A DNA stretch of 64,000 nucleotides from assembly GCA_963674975.1 (NCBI GenBank), contig OY771913.1, positions 806,001-870,000 of the forward strand, given 5' to 3'. Under the pieces are notes generated by a model, which did not search any database, was not told the origin of the DNA, and saw only the letters and a program-made list of their open reading frames with translations. Source of the stretch: UBA4781 sp963674975 (GTDB taxonomy: Bacteria > Chloroflexota > Anaerolineae > Anaerolineales > Anaerolineaceae). Numbering within the stretch: the first letter of the stretch is position 1; the number at the start of each line of letters is the position of its first letter. The position numbers and the translations under genes were made by a program. Positions 36,893 through 45,491 of this stretch are shown here, in pieces.

Positions 36893-37555
36893 GTCTTTTC
36901 CCGCGATAACGACCGTGTATTCACCCAGCAGCTTTTCTTCGGAGAGCTGCTGTTTTATTTCTGAAAGCGAACCGCGCAGCACCATCTCGAACTTTTTGGT
37001 CAGATCATTTGCCAGTGCAACTTTACGATCGCCGTATACTGCGATGGCATCTTCTAAGAAATCAAGCAGCCGATAAGGGCTTTCATAGAACACAAGTGTG
37101 TGCGGGGAATCTTTATCCACTTCCAGAAAACGTCGGCGCGCGGCGCTCTTACGCGGCGGGAATCCGCGGAAGGTGAAGGAATGCAGCGGCAGACCAGAAA
37201 GCACCAGCGCCATGATGAGTGCGGTCGGTCCGGGAATAGCGGTGACCGGGATCTCTTGCTCGATAGCCGCCCGCACCAGAGAAAAACCGGGGTCGGAGAT
37301 GGCGGGGGTGCCCGCATCGCTCACCAGCCCGATATCCTTGCCTTCCTGTAATAAATTCAGCAAACGCGGCAGGGTTTTTTGCTCATTGAAAGCGTGGAAT
37401 GAGATCTGCGGCTTCTTGATCTCGAAATGCTTGAGCAGCATGCCGGTTTTGCGCGTGTCTTCGCTGACCACGTAATCCATCTGCTTGAGCGTTTCCAGCC
37501 CGCGCAGGGTCATATCACCAAGATTGCCAATAGGAGTTGAAATAATATAAAGCAT
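36887..37555 (-). CDS. rsmI: 16S rRNA (cytidine-1402-2'-O)-methyltransferase
   Basis: A 222-residue tetrapyrrole-methylase-fold enzyme that methylates the ribose of C1402 in the decoding centre. [20 protein letters not shown] at the start, [65 protein letters not shown] and LTKKFEM are all present. The protein is shorter at the C-terminus than E. coli RsmI (286), lacking the last extension, as is common outside Proteobacteria. It is divergent from lipA. Confidence 0.95.
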   Translation of the reverse strand: MLYIISTPIGNLGDMTLRGLETLKQMDYVVSEDTRKTGMLLKHFEIKKPQISFHAFNEQKTLPRLLNLLQEGKDIGLVSDAGTPAISDPGFSLVRAAIEQEIPVTAIPGPTALIMALVLSGLPLHSFTFRGFPPRKSAARRRFLEVDKDSPHTLVFYESPYRLLDFLEDAIAVYGDRKVALANDLTKKFEMVLRGSLSEIKQQLSEEKLLGEYTVVIAGKDS

Positions 37556-37640
37556 ATTTCCCTTATTCTAAACCGAAATCACACATAGACGCGAAATAGA
37601 CACCCATTTTCCACGATAGTATAATGCTTGCGGAGAACGT

Positions 37641-38567
37641 ATGACCGATAAAGCAACCCGCGACCGGGTTAACCCTGAAAAGATCGATACCACCCCCATC
37701 CGCCGCCCGGATTGGATCAAGGTGCGCGCGCCCAACGGCGAAACTTACGGCTGGCTGAAAGAACTGATGCAGCGCAAAGAGCTGCATACCGTCTGCGAAG
37801 AAGCCAACTGCCCCAATATGGGCGAATGTTGGGGCAGCGGTACGGCTACCTTTCTGGTGCTGGGCGATATCTGCACGCGCCGCTGCGGTTTTTGCGACGT
37901 GAAGCGCGGCGTTCCCCTGCCGCTGGATGAAGAAGAACCGGAGCGCGTAGCCCAGGCGATCAAAGCCATGGAACTGAAACACGCCGTCATCACCAGCGTG
38001 GACCGCGATGATGATATTCTGGGCGGAGCGCGCATCTTCGCGCGCATCATCCACCGCATTCATGAAGAAGTGCCCGGCTGCTCGGTCGAAGTGCTCATCC
38101 CTGATTTCCGTGCCAACCCCGAAGCGCTGCGCCTGATCATGGCGGAAAAACCGGAGATCTTGAACCACAACGTGGAAACCGTTCTGCGCCTGTATCACAG
38201 CGTGCAGCCGCAGGACCGCCACGCATGGTCAAAATACGTGCTCACCACCGCCAAACAGCTCCAGCCGGATGGCTTGACCAAATCAGGTATCATGGTGGGA
38301 TTGGGTGAAACCTGGGAAGAACTGCAAGAGACCATGCGCGAGCTGCGCGATTGGCAGGTTGATATCCTCACCATCGGGCAGTACCTGCAGCCCAGCCGCA
38401 AGCACCTGCCCATTGCCCGCTACTACAGTATGGAAGAGTTCCAGCAGTTAAAAGAGTATGGGTACAGTCTTGGTTTCCGCTGGATCGAGAGCGCCCCGCT
38501 GGTGCGCTCCAGCTACCATGCGGCGGAACAGGTGAGAGCTTTATCCTCATTCCATTCTGAGAAGTAG
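37641..38567 (+). CDS. lipA: Lipoyl synthase
   Basis: A 308-residue radical SAM enzyme that inserts two sulphurs into octanoyl-protein. The auxiliary cluster motif is CEEANCPNMGEC, and the radical SAM cluster motif is CTRRCGFC. SVDRDD, EVLIPDF, NHNVET and LTKSGIMVGLGETWEEL follow. The C-terminal Arg-Ser-Ser-Tyr (VRSSYHA) that holds the third site of the auxiliary cluster is present. It has GGAG before the ATG. Neither lipB nor a lipoylated protein gene is adjacent. Confidence 0.97.
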   Translation: MTDKATRDRVNPEKIDTTPIRRPDWIKVRAPNGETYGWLKELMQRKELHTVCEEANCPNMGECWGSGTATFLVLGDICTRRCGFCDVKRGVPLPLDEEEPERVAQAIKAMELKHAVITSVDRDDDILGGARIFARIIHRIHEEVPGCSVEVLIPDFRANPEALRLIMAEKPEILNHNVETVLRLYHSVQPQDRHAWSKYVLTTAKQLQPDGLTKSGIMVGLGETWEELQETMRELRDWQVDILTIGQYLQPSRKHLPIARYYSMEEFQQLKEYGYSLGFRWIESAPLVRSSYHAAEQVRALSSFHSEK

Positions 38568-38799
38568 AGCACAGCTTATTAATAAGAATCCCTCAAGACT
38601 TTTTAATCTCAAAATATTTGTTAAAACCTATCTTTTCATAAATATTTTTTCTATAATGAATATATACCGACGGAGGGCGTCACACAGCTTTATGATGGAC
38701 GATTGAGAGGTTACAGAGAAAACTTACTCAAGTTTTCATACGAATCCTGCAATTACATCACAGCCCTTTTTATTAATTTATATTTCAGGAGGATCAGGT
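38568..38799 (+). promoter_or_regulatory. Promoter and structured leader of the 699-residue gene
   Basis: A TATAAT at 38652-38657 is a good -10; no clear -35 was found. The leader that follows (about 135 bases) can form a small stem GACG/CGTC (38669-38681) and a perfect 8-bp hairpin GAAAACTT/AAGTTTTC (38718-38737). A strong AGGAGG ribosome site stands before the ATG at 38800. No known riboswitch class is recognised. The structure may regulate the gene or be chance. Confidence 0.5.
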
Positions 38800-40899
38800 A
38801 TGACAGAAAAAAATCAGGTGATAGGAATTGTGGATGGAGCGCTGGAAAGTAATGAGCTGCTCGATCAGCCCAAAGCATTGCTGCTGCTGAAAATGTGCCA
38901 GTTTTGCGTTTCCTTTGCCCCCGAAAGAACAGCAAAATACTGGGAGATGCTGCAGAAGCTCACCCGCTCAATTCCCCAAGCCAATCAGGCAGAGCTGACA
39001 GAACTGCGCGCCAATCTCGAAGAATCCGTTTCTACTGAAAAGAAGGGATTTACCGCCGAGATGGTGGCAGAGATCGAGGAGATCAACAAGCTGGAAGATG
39101 TAGAGCAGAAAAAAGAAAAACTGCAAGATTGTCAGGTGCGGTTGAAGAAACGCTTCAATCCCATTGGGAAAGGTCCGGTATGGACCGCGCTGGTGCATGC
39201 CTGGCTTCCCCTTGATCATAATACCGCGTTCCAGTTGATGAAAAACATTTCCGGCAAATCGCAAAACGATATTCTCAAGCGGCTCAACAGCGCTGTCCAG
39301 ATCAAACCGGAAGAATGGGATTCCCTTTATCAAATCCTTGGAAAAGGGAAAATGGAAACGCTTGTTCTTGAAATACTGGCAGATGACAACCTGAACATTC
39401 AATTGAGCGACGCGCTCGTCGAGGAAACCGCCAAGAAAATTCGCAGCCTTGTACCGCAGTTCACCACACCGATCAACACAGATACCGTGGTAAAACACCT
39501 CCACAACCACACTCGGCTGCTGGTACTGCACGCTAAGAAAGAAAAAGAAGGGCTGCTTTCCAATTTGATCGCAGAAATGATCGAAATGCTGGCAAAAGCG
39601 AGCTGGCTTGACCAATCCTGGATGGATCGCTTCAATCTTATACAGGCGCTCATGACCGGTGGAGAAGGGCTCGAAAAAAACGGGCTGGAGATTTTCACCC
39701 CATCGTTCATTGATCGGATTATCAAAAATTCACCACCCTATCTTCACAGTTTCATCTATGCAACCATTGCAGCCAAAACTGCAAAAGCCGATACCATTTC
39801 TGCAAAATATACAGAATTGATGCAGAAGATCTCCAACGATGAAACCGGTGAAGCCTGGTTCTTCGTCCAGCTGGTTGAAAGAGGTTTCTGCAATGAAGCC
39901 ATGCAGGAAGCGCAAAAATCAGCCCGAGCAGAAGCACTGCTGCCGCGCCTGCGCAGAGCCTGGATCTGCAAAGCTCCCGAAACAGCCTGCGCAGTTATCA
40001 AACCTGCAGATATGAAAGGTGATGTGATCGGAGAATTCCTGGCATACGGCTCTAGCGAAAAACGAGCCGAATTCCTGGCAAAGATAACCGAGCAGGGAAA
40101 GAAGAACATCCCGGGTGCAATGTGGGCAGGAGTTGGTACGGATAATGAAAGTGAAGGAGTACGCGGTTTCTGGGCAAATCTCAGCGCGCATCAAAAAACC
40201 TTCGATGAGATCATTACAGAATACCTGAACTTGAACCCGCTCTATTCTTCTTACAGCAGAGCCACCAAAAAAGAAGATCAATTCAGTATAGATTTAGCAG
40301 TAAACGGCTTTGGTCGTTATACCTATCAGCAAATTGATACTGCCCTGTTAGGCGCAATGACCGTCTGGGCAGATAAGGATCAGGCTGCTGTCCATTCGGT
40401 GCTGAAGATGATGTGGAATACGATCCGCCCGGATGATAATCTCCTGCGCGTCGATTGGCTGCGCAATGCCATTCTCTCCCGCTGTATGACCGTTTTCGGA
40501 CCGGACCAGCCGGTACTGTTCGATGATTATCTGGGCTGGCTGAAAACTGAACTGGTGAACAAAGGACGCCAGTGGCAGTTCGGAAAACAGATCATCACAT
40601 TAAAATACCCAAATACCGCACCTTTTCAGTTCAGCCTGATAGCCGCCAGTTCCATCAGCAGTTATTCGATCGCTCGCCGTGATCAGATCATCATCACCGG
40701 ACTGCAGCGTTTTGATGCCAACGAGGGTTTAATCGAGAATGCCGCCATGATCTACAATGGTGGTAAACCCATCATGGATCTGACCCCACCCACCAACATT
40801 AAAACAAATTTCATCCCAAGCTGGCAGGCAGGTATCGTCAAGAATGCCATCCCATCCATTCTCAAAGCGCTGCTGCTTGAAAAGGTAAGTCAAGGATAA
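38800..40899 (+). CDS. Large helical protein of unknown function
   Basis: A 699-residue soluble protein made mostly of alpha helices, with no signal peptide or membrane segment. The first 120 residues are charged and coiled-coil-like (KKGFTAEMVAEIEEINKLE). The middle looks like repeats of helical hairpins rather than a catalytic domain, and the C-terminal part (from about residue 560) has more aromatic and beta-prone sequence. I recognise no catalytic motif. The strong SD and the long leader suggest a well-translated, regulated gene. A hairpin follows its stop codon and then the small tubby-like gene. Confidence 0.8.
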   Translation: MTEKNQVIGIVDGALESNELLDQPKALLLLKMCQFCVSFAPERTAKYWEMLQKLTRSIPQANQAELTELRANLEESVSTEKKGFTAEMVAEIEEINKLEDVEQKKEKLQDCQVRLKKRFNPIGKGPVWTALVHAWLPLDHNTAFQLMKNISGKSQNDILKRLNSAVQIKPEEWDSLYQILGKGKMETLVLEILADDNLNIQLSDALVEETAKKIRSLVPQFTTPINTDTVVKHLHNHTRLLVLHAKKEKEGLLSNLIAEMIEMLAKASWLDQSWMDRFNLIQALMTGGEGLEKNGLEIFTPSFIDRIIKNSPPYLHSFIYATIAAKTAKADTISAKYTELMQKISNDETGEAWFFVQLVERGFCNEAMQEAQKSARAEALLPRLRRAWICKAPETACAVIKPADMKGDVIGEFLAYGSSEKRAEFLAKITEQGKKNIPGAMWAGVGTDNESEGVRGFWANLSAHQKTFDEIITEYLNLNPLYSSYSRATKKEDQFSIDLAVNGFGRYTYQQIDTALLGAMTVWADKDQAAVHSVLKMMWNTIRPDDNLLRVDWLRNAILSRCMTVFGPDQPVLFDDYLGWLKTELVNKGRQWQFGKQIITLKYPNTAPFQFSLIAASSISSYSIARRDQIIITGLQRFDANEGLIENAAMIYNGGKPIMDLTPPTNIKTNFIPSWQAGIVKNAIPSILKALLLEKVSQG

Positions 40900-40916
40900 A
40901 ACTTATTGATCCAGAA

Positions 40917-40945
40917 CAAGTCCCTCATACACCATGAGGGACTTG
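40917..40945. terminator. Perfect 12-bp hairpin downstream of the 699-residue gene
   Basis: CAAGTCCCTCAT and ATGAGGGACTTG are exact inverted repeats around a five-base loop. There is no T run after the stem on the plus strand, so it may be a partial terminator or a stability element. Its presence upstream of the GTG at 41014 supports the shorter start of the next gene. Confidence 0.65.
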
Positions 40946-41013
40946 ATATCAAACATACTGCAGTGCTGTATCAGCATATCTCTGGAAAATCTTTTGATAA
41001 GAAGGAGGCTGCC

Positions 41014-41562
41014 GTGCTTGATTTTCAAACTTTTCGTGTCAGAAATTTGCACTGGGTACAGCAGAAGATACTCGGCAGAGTATATGAACTCAGAGCAGAT
41101 GATAGTGTGATCGCCGTTTTACATTTCCCCAGCGCCTTCAGCACGCAAGTTGAAACTGAAAACACCCTCCAATGCTGGTCTTTCAAACGCAGGGGGTTCC
41201 CCAAGAAACACATTGCTATCTATAAAGCACATTTCAGAGATGGTTTTGCCACCTTCACCCAGCATTTGTTGGGAGACGGAACCCTTCAGCTGGAAGATGG
41301 ACGTTCTTTTCAATGGGCGCCGGTTAATTTCTGGCGCAACCAGTGGATGTTCTACCAAGCCGGAGATGTACACGCCGTTCGTTTTCTCACCGGCTGCCGC
41401 GAATTTAAAATAGCCAACCTCTTAAAAACTCAGGCTGACATCGAGATACTGGATACTTCTCTGGATGATGAACTGCTCTGTCTGTTAATATCACTGGGAT
41501 TCTATTTACTCGTCATTCAATCGAACAGAACTGCGGCTGCCGCGGCTGCCTGCACTTCTTGA
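41014..41562 (+). CDS. Small protein with tubby/scramblase-like N-terminal part and C-terminal membrane helix
   Basis: A 182-residue protein starting at a GTG with a perfect AAGGAGG five bases upstream. A longer frame from a TTG at 40906 would run through the hairpin and has no ribosome site. About 150 residues of alternating aromatic and charged beta-prone sequence (RNLHWVQQKILGRVYELRAD, GRSFQWAPVNFWRNQWMFY) are followed by a C-terminal hydrophobic helix (LLCLLISLGFYLLVIQ) and an Ala-rich tail. The beta pattern reminds me of LURP/scramblase/tubby-like folds, but this is weak. It could be a tail-anchored partner of the upstream protein. Confidence 0.55.
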   Translation: MLDFQTFRVRNLHWVQQKILGRVYELRADDSVIAVLHFPSAFSTQVETENTLQCWSFKRRGFPKKHIAIYKAHFRDGFATFTQHLLGDGTLQLEDGRSFQWAPVNFWRNQWMFYQAGDVHAVRFLTGCREFKIANLLKTQADIEILDTSLDDELLCLLISLGFYLLVIQSNRTAAAAAACTS

Positions 41563-41568
41563 TCTATT

Positions 41569-42333
41569 TTACAGATCTGCACAAGCCAGCAGCGCCAGTT
41601 CGAAAAGGAATTCGCGATTCTTCAGGCGTCCTTTCCAGCCGCGATTATCCCAACCCTCCGGCACCACCAGGTCACCCGCATACAAGAGCGCGCCCAATTC
41701 CACCTTGCGGAATTCTGCCACCGCAAACAAAGCTGCCGCTTCCATTTCCACCACCTGGCAGCCTTCCTCAATACGACTCCTGCGTTTTTCAGAAGTCTCA
41801 CGATAATATCCATCGGTCGTCCAGGTCTTCACTTCGCTGTAAGGCACATCTTCTCTTTTCAACAGGTTATCGATCGCCTTGATCACCCTGGCAGAAGGAT
41901 AACTCTCTCTGGAAGGTGGAAGATAATGATAGGAGGTGCCTTCATCCCGCACTGCACTGGTCGGGATCAAAGCATGCCCGGCTACCAGCTCAGGAACCAG
42001 CACCCCACAGCCACCGCATACGATATATTGAGTGACACCGGCATAGATCAGTTCTTCAAGAAAAGCCACTGCCAATGGTGCCCCAACACCAGGATGGGTT
42101 ACTGCAATACACTCATCACCAATCTTAGTTGTGTAAATGATATTTTCACCCAATTCTGAACGCAGACAATCCACCTGCTTCAAGCGCCCATTCGTGCATT
42201 GATTTTGCAGGACTTCTTGAAAGAAGCACATCACCGCTTTCTTCGGCAGCTTTCCCTTCAAGCGATCTGTCTGGGGATTGAGAATGGCGTTAGCTTCAGG
42301 GTCAAATTCAAGAATGGGATAATCAGCACTCAT
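41569..42333 (-). CDS. Nucleoside phosphorylase (PNP/UDP family), copy 2
   Basis: A 254-residue enzyme of the purine/uridine phosphorylase superfamily, cleaving a nucleoside with phosphate to give the base and ribose-1-phosphate. IVCGGCGVLVPELVAGHALI holds the conserved Gly-rich substrate loop, and CQVVEMEAAALFAVAEFR the ribose-binding Glu-Met-Glu. LFELALLACADL is the C-terminal helix. It is a tandem duplicate of the gene 12 bases upstream, and the two probably differ in base preference. Substrate not assigned. Confidence 0.88.
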   Translation of the reverse strand: MSADYPILEFDPEANAILNPQTDRLKGKLPKKAVMCFFQEVLQNQCTNGRLKQVDCLRSELGENIIYTTKIGDECIAVTHPGVGAPLAVAFLEELIYAGVTQYIVCGGCGVLVPELVAGHALIPTSAVRDEGTSYHYLPPSRESYPSARVIKAIDNLLKREDVPYSEVKTWTTDGYYRETSEKRRSRIEEGCQVVEMEAAALFAVAEFRKVELGALLYAGDLVVPEGWDNRGWKGRLKNREFLFELALLACADL

Positions 42334-42345
42334 TGGATAGGTACC

Positions 42346-43128
42346 TCAATATGGTCCTCTTTTTTCTAAATCCAGGCAGGTTTGAACGGCCAGATCAAAA
42401 AGAAGCTCCCGGCTGTCGCTGCGCCGATTCCACTCCCGCTCCTGCCAGCCCTCCGGCACTACCAGGTCGCCGGCATACAGCAGCATACCCACCTCCGCCT
42501 TGCGGAAAGCAGCCACCGCGAATAAAGCCGCTGCTTCCATTTCCACCACCTGGCAGCCTTCTGCAATGCGCATCTTCCGTTTTCCCGCTGTTTCGCGATA
42601 CACCGCATCCGTGGTCCAGGTTTTGACAGGGATGAAAGGAATACCCGCATCCTTTAGGGTCTCTTCAATGACTTTCACAATATTCTTCGACGGGAAACAT
42701 TCTCTGGAAGGGGGAAGATAATGGTAGGAAGTGCCTTCATCCCGCACCGCACTGGTTGGGATTAATACATGCCCGGCAGGGATATCCTCCACCAGGCTCC
42801 CGCAGCCACCGCACGCCACTACCTGCTGCACCCCAGCCGCGATCAGATCATCCAGAAAGCTGGCAGCCAGCGAGGCTCCATCTCCGGCGTGTACAATGGT
42901 GAGCGCCGTACCATCCACCTGCATGGTATAAACCGGATTCATCCCGATCTCCGAACGCAGCTGACCCACCACGCTCAACTTTCCCTGTGAAAGCAGGTCC
43001 TGCAGCACATCTTGAAAAAAGCACATCACCGCTCTGGGCGGCAGTTTTCCCTTCAATGCTTCCACTTGAGGATTAAGGATCGCCCCCGGATCGGGGTCAA
43101 ATTCGAGGATGGGGAAATCTGGATTCAT
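42346..43128 (-). CDS. Nucleoside phosphorylase (PNP/UDP family), copy 1
   Basis: A 260-residue paralogue of the preceding entry, with the same layout: FPILEFDPDPGAILNPQ at the start, VVACGGCGSLVEDIPAGHVL and CQVVEMEAAALFAVAAFRKA. The two copies keep long stretches such as TSAVRDEGTSYHYLPPSRE almost unchanged but differ in the segments between, so the duplication is not recent. It lies 12 bases after the DNA methyltransferase gene on the same strand and is the first of the pair. It may process nucleosides taken up by the transporter elsewhere in the window. Confidence 0.88.
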   Translation of the reverse strand: MNPDFPILEFDPDPGAILNPQVEALKGKLPPRAVMCFFQDVLQDLLSQGKLSVVGQLRSEIGMNPVYTMQVDGTALTIVHAGDGASLAASFLDDLIAAGVQQVVACGGCGSLVEDIPAGHVLIPTSAVRDEGTSYHYLPPSRECFPSKNIVKVIEETLKDAGIPFIPVKTWTTDAVYRETAGKRKMRIAEGCQVVEMEAAALFAVAAFRKAEVGMLLYAGDLVVPEGWQEREWNRRSDSRELLFDLAVQTCLDLEKRGPY

Positions 43129-43140
43129 CGGACTCCTCTT

Positions 43141-43983
43141 TCAGTCGTTTTTCTCTATCCATTCGATCGATGATACCCCTTCAAATCGCTTCTTCATCAC
43201 CTGCAGCGCCTGGGGATTGTTATCGATCAAAATGAAGTCCCGCTGCATTTCCAGGCAGACCTCCCCCACCGTGCCGCTGCCGGCGAAGAAATCCATCACC
43301 ACATCGCCCGGATCGGAGCTGGCGGCGATAATGCGTTTGAGAATGCCGACCGGTTTCTGCGTGGGATAACCCGTCTTTTCTTTACTGTTGGTGGGAACAA
43401 TGGTGTGCCACCAGGTATCGGTGGGAAATTTCCCGTTTTCCGCTTTTTCTTTTCCGACCAGCCCGGGTGCCATATAGGGAATGCGATCAACCGCGTCATA
43501 ATTGAAAGTGTAATGAGCCGGATCTTTGGCGTACCAAAGGATGTTGTCGTGCTTGGGCGGCCAGCGTTTTTTCGTGCGCCCGCCGTAATCGTACGCCCAG
43601 ATGATCTCATTGATGAAAGAATCCCGCCCAAATATCTCATCTAATAATATCTTACAGTAATGCACTTCACGATAATCGATATGAAAATACAGCGAGCCGT
43701 GCGCTTTGAGAATGCGCAATGCTTCACGCAGGCGCGGCTCAAGAAAAGCCAGGTAATCATCAAAGGTATCTTTATAGCCGCTTTTGCCGATCTGCACTGT
43801 TTCGTAGCGCTTGCCTTTGAAACCCGTGCGGTCGCCCTGCTCCGAAGAAATGGTGCGGATGCGGGTGCGTGATTGGGTGTGCCCCGTGTTGAAGGGAGGA
43901 TCGATGTAGATCAGATCCACCGATGTGTCAGGAAACGATTTCAATATCGGCAGATTATCCCCAAAGTAGATCCGGTTTTTCAT
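43141..43983 (-). CDS. Orphan DNA methyltransferase (N6-adenine or N4-cytosine, beta class)
   Basis: A 280-residue SAM-dependent DNA methyltransferase. DLIYIDPPFNTG (motif IV, DPPF) comes before DFFAGSGTVGEV (motif I, FxGxG), the order of the beta class. The target-recognition region lies between them (about residues 60-180). No restriction endonuclease or specificity gene is adjacent, so it may be an orphan regulator like CcrM, or a remnant of a restriction system. It follows the LysE gene with one base between, and precedes the nucleoside phosphorylases. Confidence 0.9.
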   Translation of the reverse strand: MKNRIYFGDNLPILKSFPDTSVDLIYIDPPFNTGHTQSRTRIRTISSEQGDRTGFKGKRYETVQIGKSGYKDTFDDYLAFLEPRLREALRILKAHGSLYFHIDYREVHYCKILLDEIFGRDSFINEIIWAYDYGGRTKKRWPPKHDNILWYAKDPAHYTFNYDAVDRIPYMAPGLVGKEKAENGKFPTDTWWHTIVPTNSKEKTGYPTQKPVGILKRIIAASSDPGDVVMDFFAGSGTVGEVCLEMQRDFILIDNNPQALQVMKKRFEGVSSIEWIEKND

Positions 43984-43984
43984 T

Positions 43985-44662
43985 TTATCCTTGAATGCCT
44001 TTGATCCCGACCAGCAAGAACTGTACGCCCAGATAGATCAAGTAGGATCCGCAAACTGCCATAAGAATATTGTACACACGATTGCTGAATAATTTTCCCC
44101 CGCTGCCCACCACGGTGGAAAGCAGGGTATTCCATAGATAGTCCACGCTGATATGACCCAGATAAAAGGCGATCACGGCTGCCATGCCGATCGCTTTGGC
44201 ATCCAGCAGATAGATCGATGCCACGGTGATCCACCAGGCATACCAGAAGGGATTGCTGATGGTGGTCAGAATGCCCATGGTCAATGCCTTTCCGCGGGTG
44301 AGAGGCTGGCTGGATTCTTTTTCTTCCTGCGTGGGCAAGTGATATTTCCCTTTTAATCCACTTAAAGCGAAACCCGCTCCCATCCACAGCAGCAGTGCAC
44401 CCCCCAATAAAGCAATCCCCGTTTGGATCGATGGTTGAGCGAGAAATGTGGATAAACCGAAAGTGATCATGCCTGCCATCAGCAGTTCCATAATGGCATG
44501 ACCGGTAGAAAAAAGTGGACCGGTGATCCAGCCCAGGCGCGGAGATTGAGAGATGAGCGTGGTGGTGACCGGACCGGGCGAAAGCACCGCGCCAATGGTC
44601 ATACTGAAGGCAACAGCAAAAATAGCGGGAAAAGCATTCGATGGGAACATAATGCCATACAT
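43985..44662 (-). CDS. LysE-family exporter
   Basis: A 225-residue inner-membrane protein with about six helices. The N-terminal motif VAFSMTIGAVLSPGPVTTTL matches the LysE/RhtB family, which exports amino acids. The start at 44662 has AAGGGA about ten bases upstream; an ATG at 44650 is also possible. It is the first gene of a leftward run with the DNA methyltransferase and the phosphorylases and is divergent from the hydrolase gene. The exported compound is unknown. Confidence 0.82.
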   Translation of the reverse strand: MYGIMFPSNAFPAIFAVAFSMTIGAVLSPGPVTTTLISQSPRLGWITGPLFSTGHAIMELLMAGMITFGLSTFLAQPSIQTGIALLGGALLLWMGAGFALSGLKGKYHLPTQEEKESSQPLTRGKALTMGILTTISNPFWYAWWITVASIYLLDAKAIGMAAVIAFYLGHISVDYLWNTLLSTVVGSGGKLFSNRVYNILMAVCGSYLIYLGVQFLLVGIKGIQG

Positions 44663-44747
44663 TGTAGCATATCCCTTCAAAAAATAGATAGCATGGTTTA
44701 TCATTGCGTGGAACCGGAAGAATCCCGGTTCTGAAAGCAGGAACAAA

Positions 44748-45446
44748 ATGACAACTGACGAAAGCAAAACATTCTATCCCTATTTACAAAACTGGTTTTC
44801 CAACCTGCCGATAGTTGAAAAAGGTTCTGTTTTTGGACTGCCCCACAAAACCGCCCTGCTGTGTGTGGATGTGACCAACGGCTTCTGCAAGGAGGGTGCA
44901 TTAGCCAGCCCGCGGGTGGCAGCCATTATTCCGCCTATTGTACGGCTGCTCAAACAAGCCTATGAATCTGGCTGCCACAACATAATCTTTATCCAGGATA
45001 CCCATGAATGGAATGCGGTGGAGTTTGATGCTTTTCCACCCCACTGCACACGGGCTTCAATAGAAGCGCAGACGGTTTCAGAGATCAGAGATCTGCCCTT
45101 CTACAATGAGATGCTGCTGATCGAAAAGAATTCGATCGATTCCAGCATAGACACGGAACTGGATGATTGGATGTCAGATCACCCGAGGGTGCAGACCTTT
45201 GTCGTGGTGGGAGACTGCACCGATCTATGCACCTACCAGCTCGCCATGCACCTCAAGGTGAGCGCCAACGCCTTTCAGAAAACCCGCTGGGTGGTGGTAC
45301 CTGCCAACTGCACCGAAACCTACGACACTCCCATCGATGCGGCAGAGGAGACCGGCGCTTTTGCCCACCCGGCTGATTTTTTCCACTACACATTCCTGTA
45401 TCACATGGCAATGAACGGTATCGAAGTCGTCAAAGAGATCCTTTAA
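44748..45446 (+). CDS. Isochorismatase-like hydrolase, nicotinamidase type
   Basis: A 232-residue cysteine hydrolase. The catalytic triad is visible: Asp in LLCVDVTNGFCKEG, Lys near residue 125 (LLIEKNSID), and Cys in VVVGDCTDLCTYQLAMHLK. The metal-binding segment QDTHEWNAVEFDAFPPHC is typical of nicotinamidases, which turn nicotinamide into nicotinate and ammonia. PncA is likely, but other isochorismatase-like amidases fit. The ribosome site is weak. It ends in a strong hairpin terminator shared with the convergent lipoprotein gene. Confidence 0.82.
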   Translation: MTTDESKTFYPYLQNWFSNLPIVEKGSVFGLPHKTALLCVDVTNGFCKEGALASPRVAAIIPPIVRLLKQAYESGCHNIIFIQDTHEWNAVEFDAFPPHCTRASIEAQTVSEIRDLPFYNEMLLIEKNSIDSSIDTELDDWMSDHPRVQTFVVVGDCTDLCTYQLAMHLKVSANAFQKTRWVVVPANCTETYDTPIDAAEETGAFAHPADFFHYTFLYHMAMNGIEVVKEIL

Positions 45447-45453
45447 ACAAAAA

Positions 45454-45476
45454 AGAGCCTGCGCGAAGCAGGCTCT
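45454..45476. terminator. Bidirectional terminator
   Basis: AGAGCCTGC and GCAGGCTCT form a perfect 9-bp stem around GCGAA. There is an A-rich tract to the left and a short T-containing tract to the right, so it can serve both convergent genes. Confidence 0.85.
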
Positions 45477-45491
45477 CTTATTCATCCTGTT

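Noticed and set aside
40906..41013. Longer N-terminus for the tubby-like gene from a TTG
   Set aside because: It would run through a perfect 12-bp hairpin and has no ribosome site, whereas the GTG at 41014 has AAGGAGG five bases upstream.
43141..43983. A complete restriction-modification system
   Set aside because: Neighbouring genes are a LysE exporter and nucleoside phosphorylases; no endonuclease is visible.
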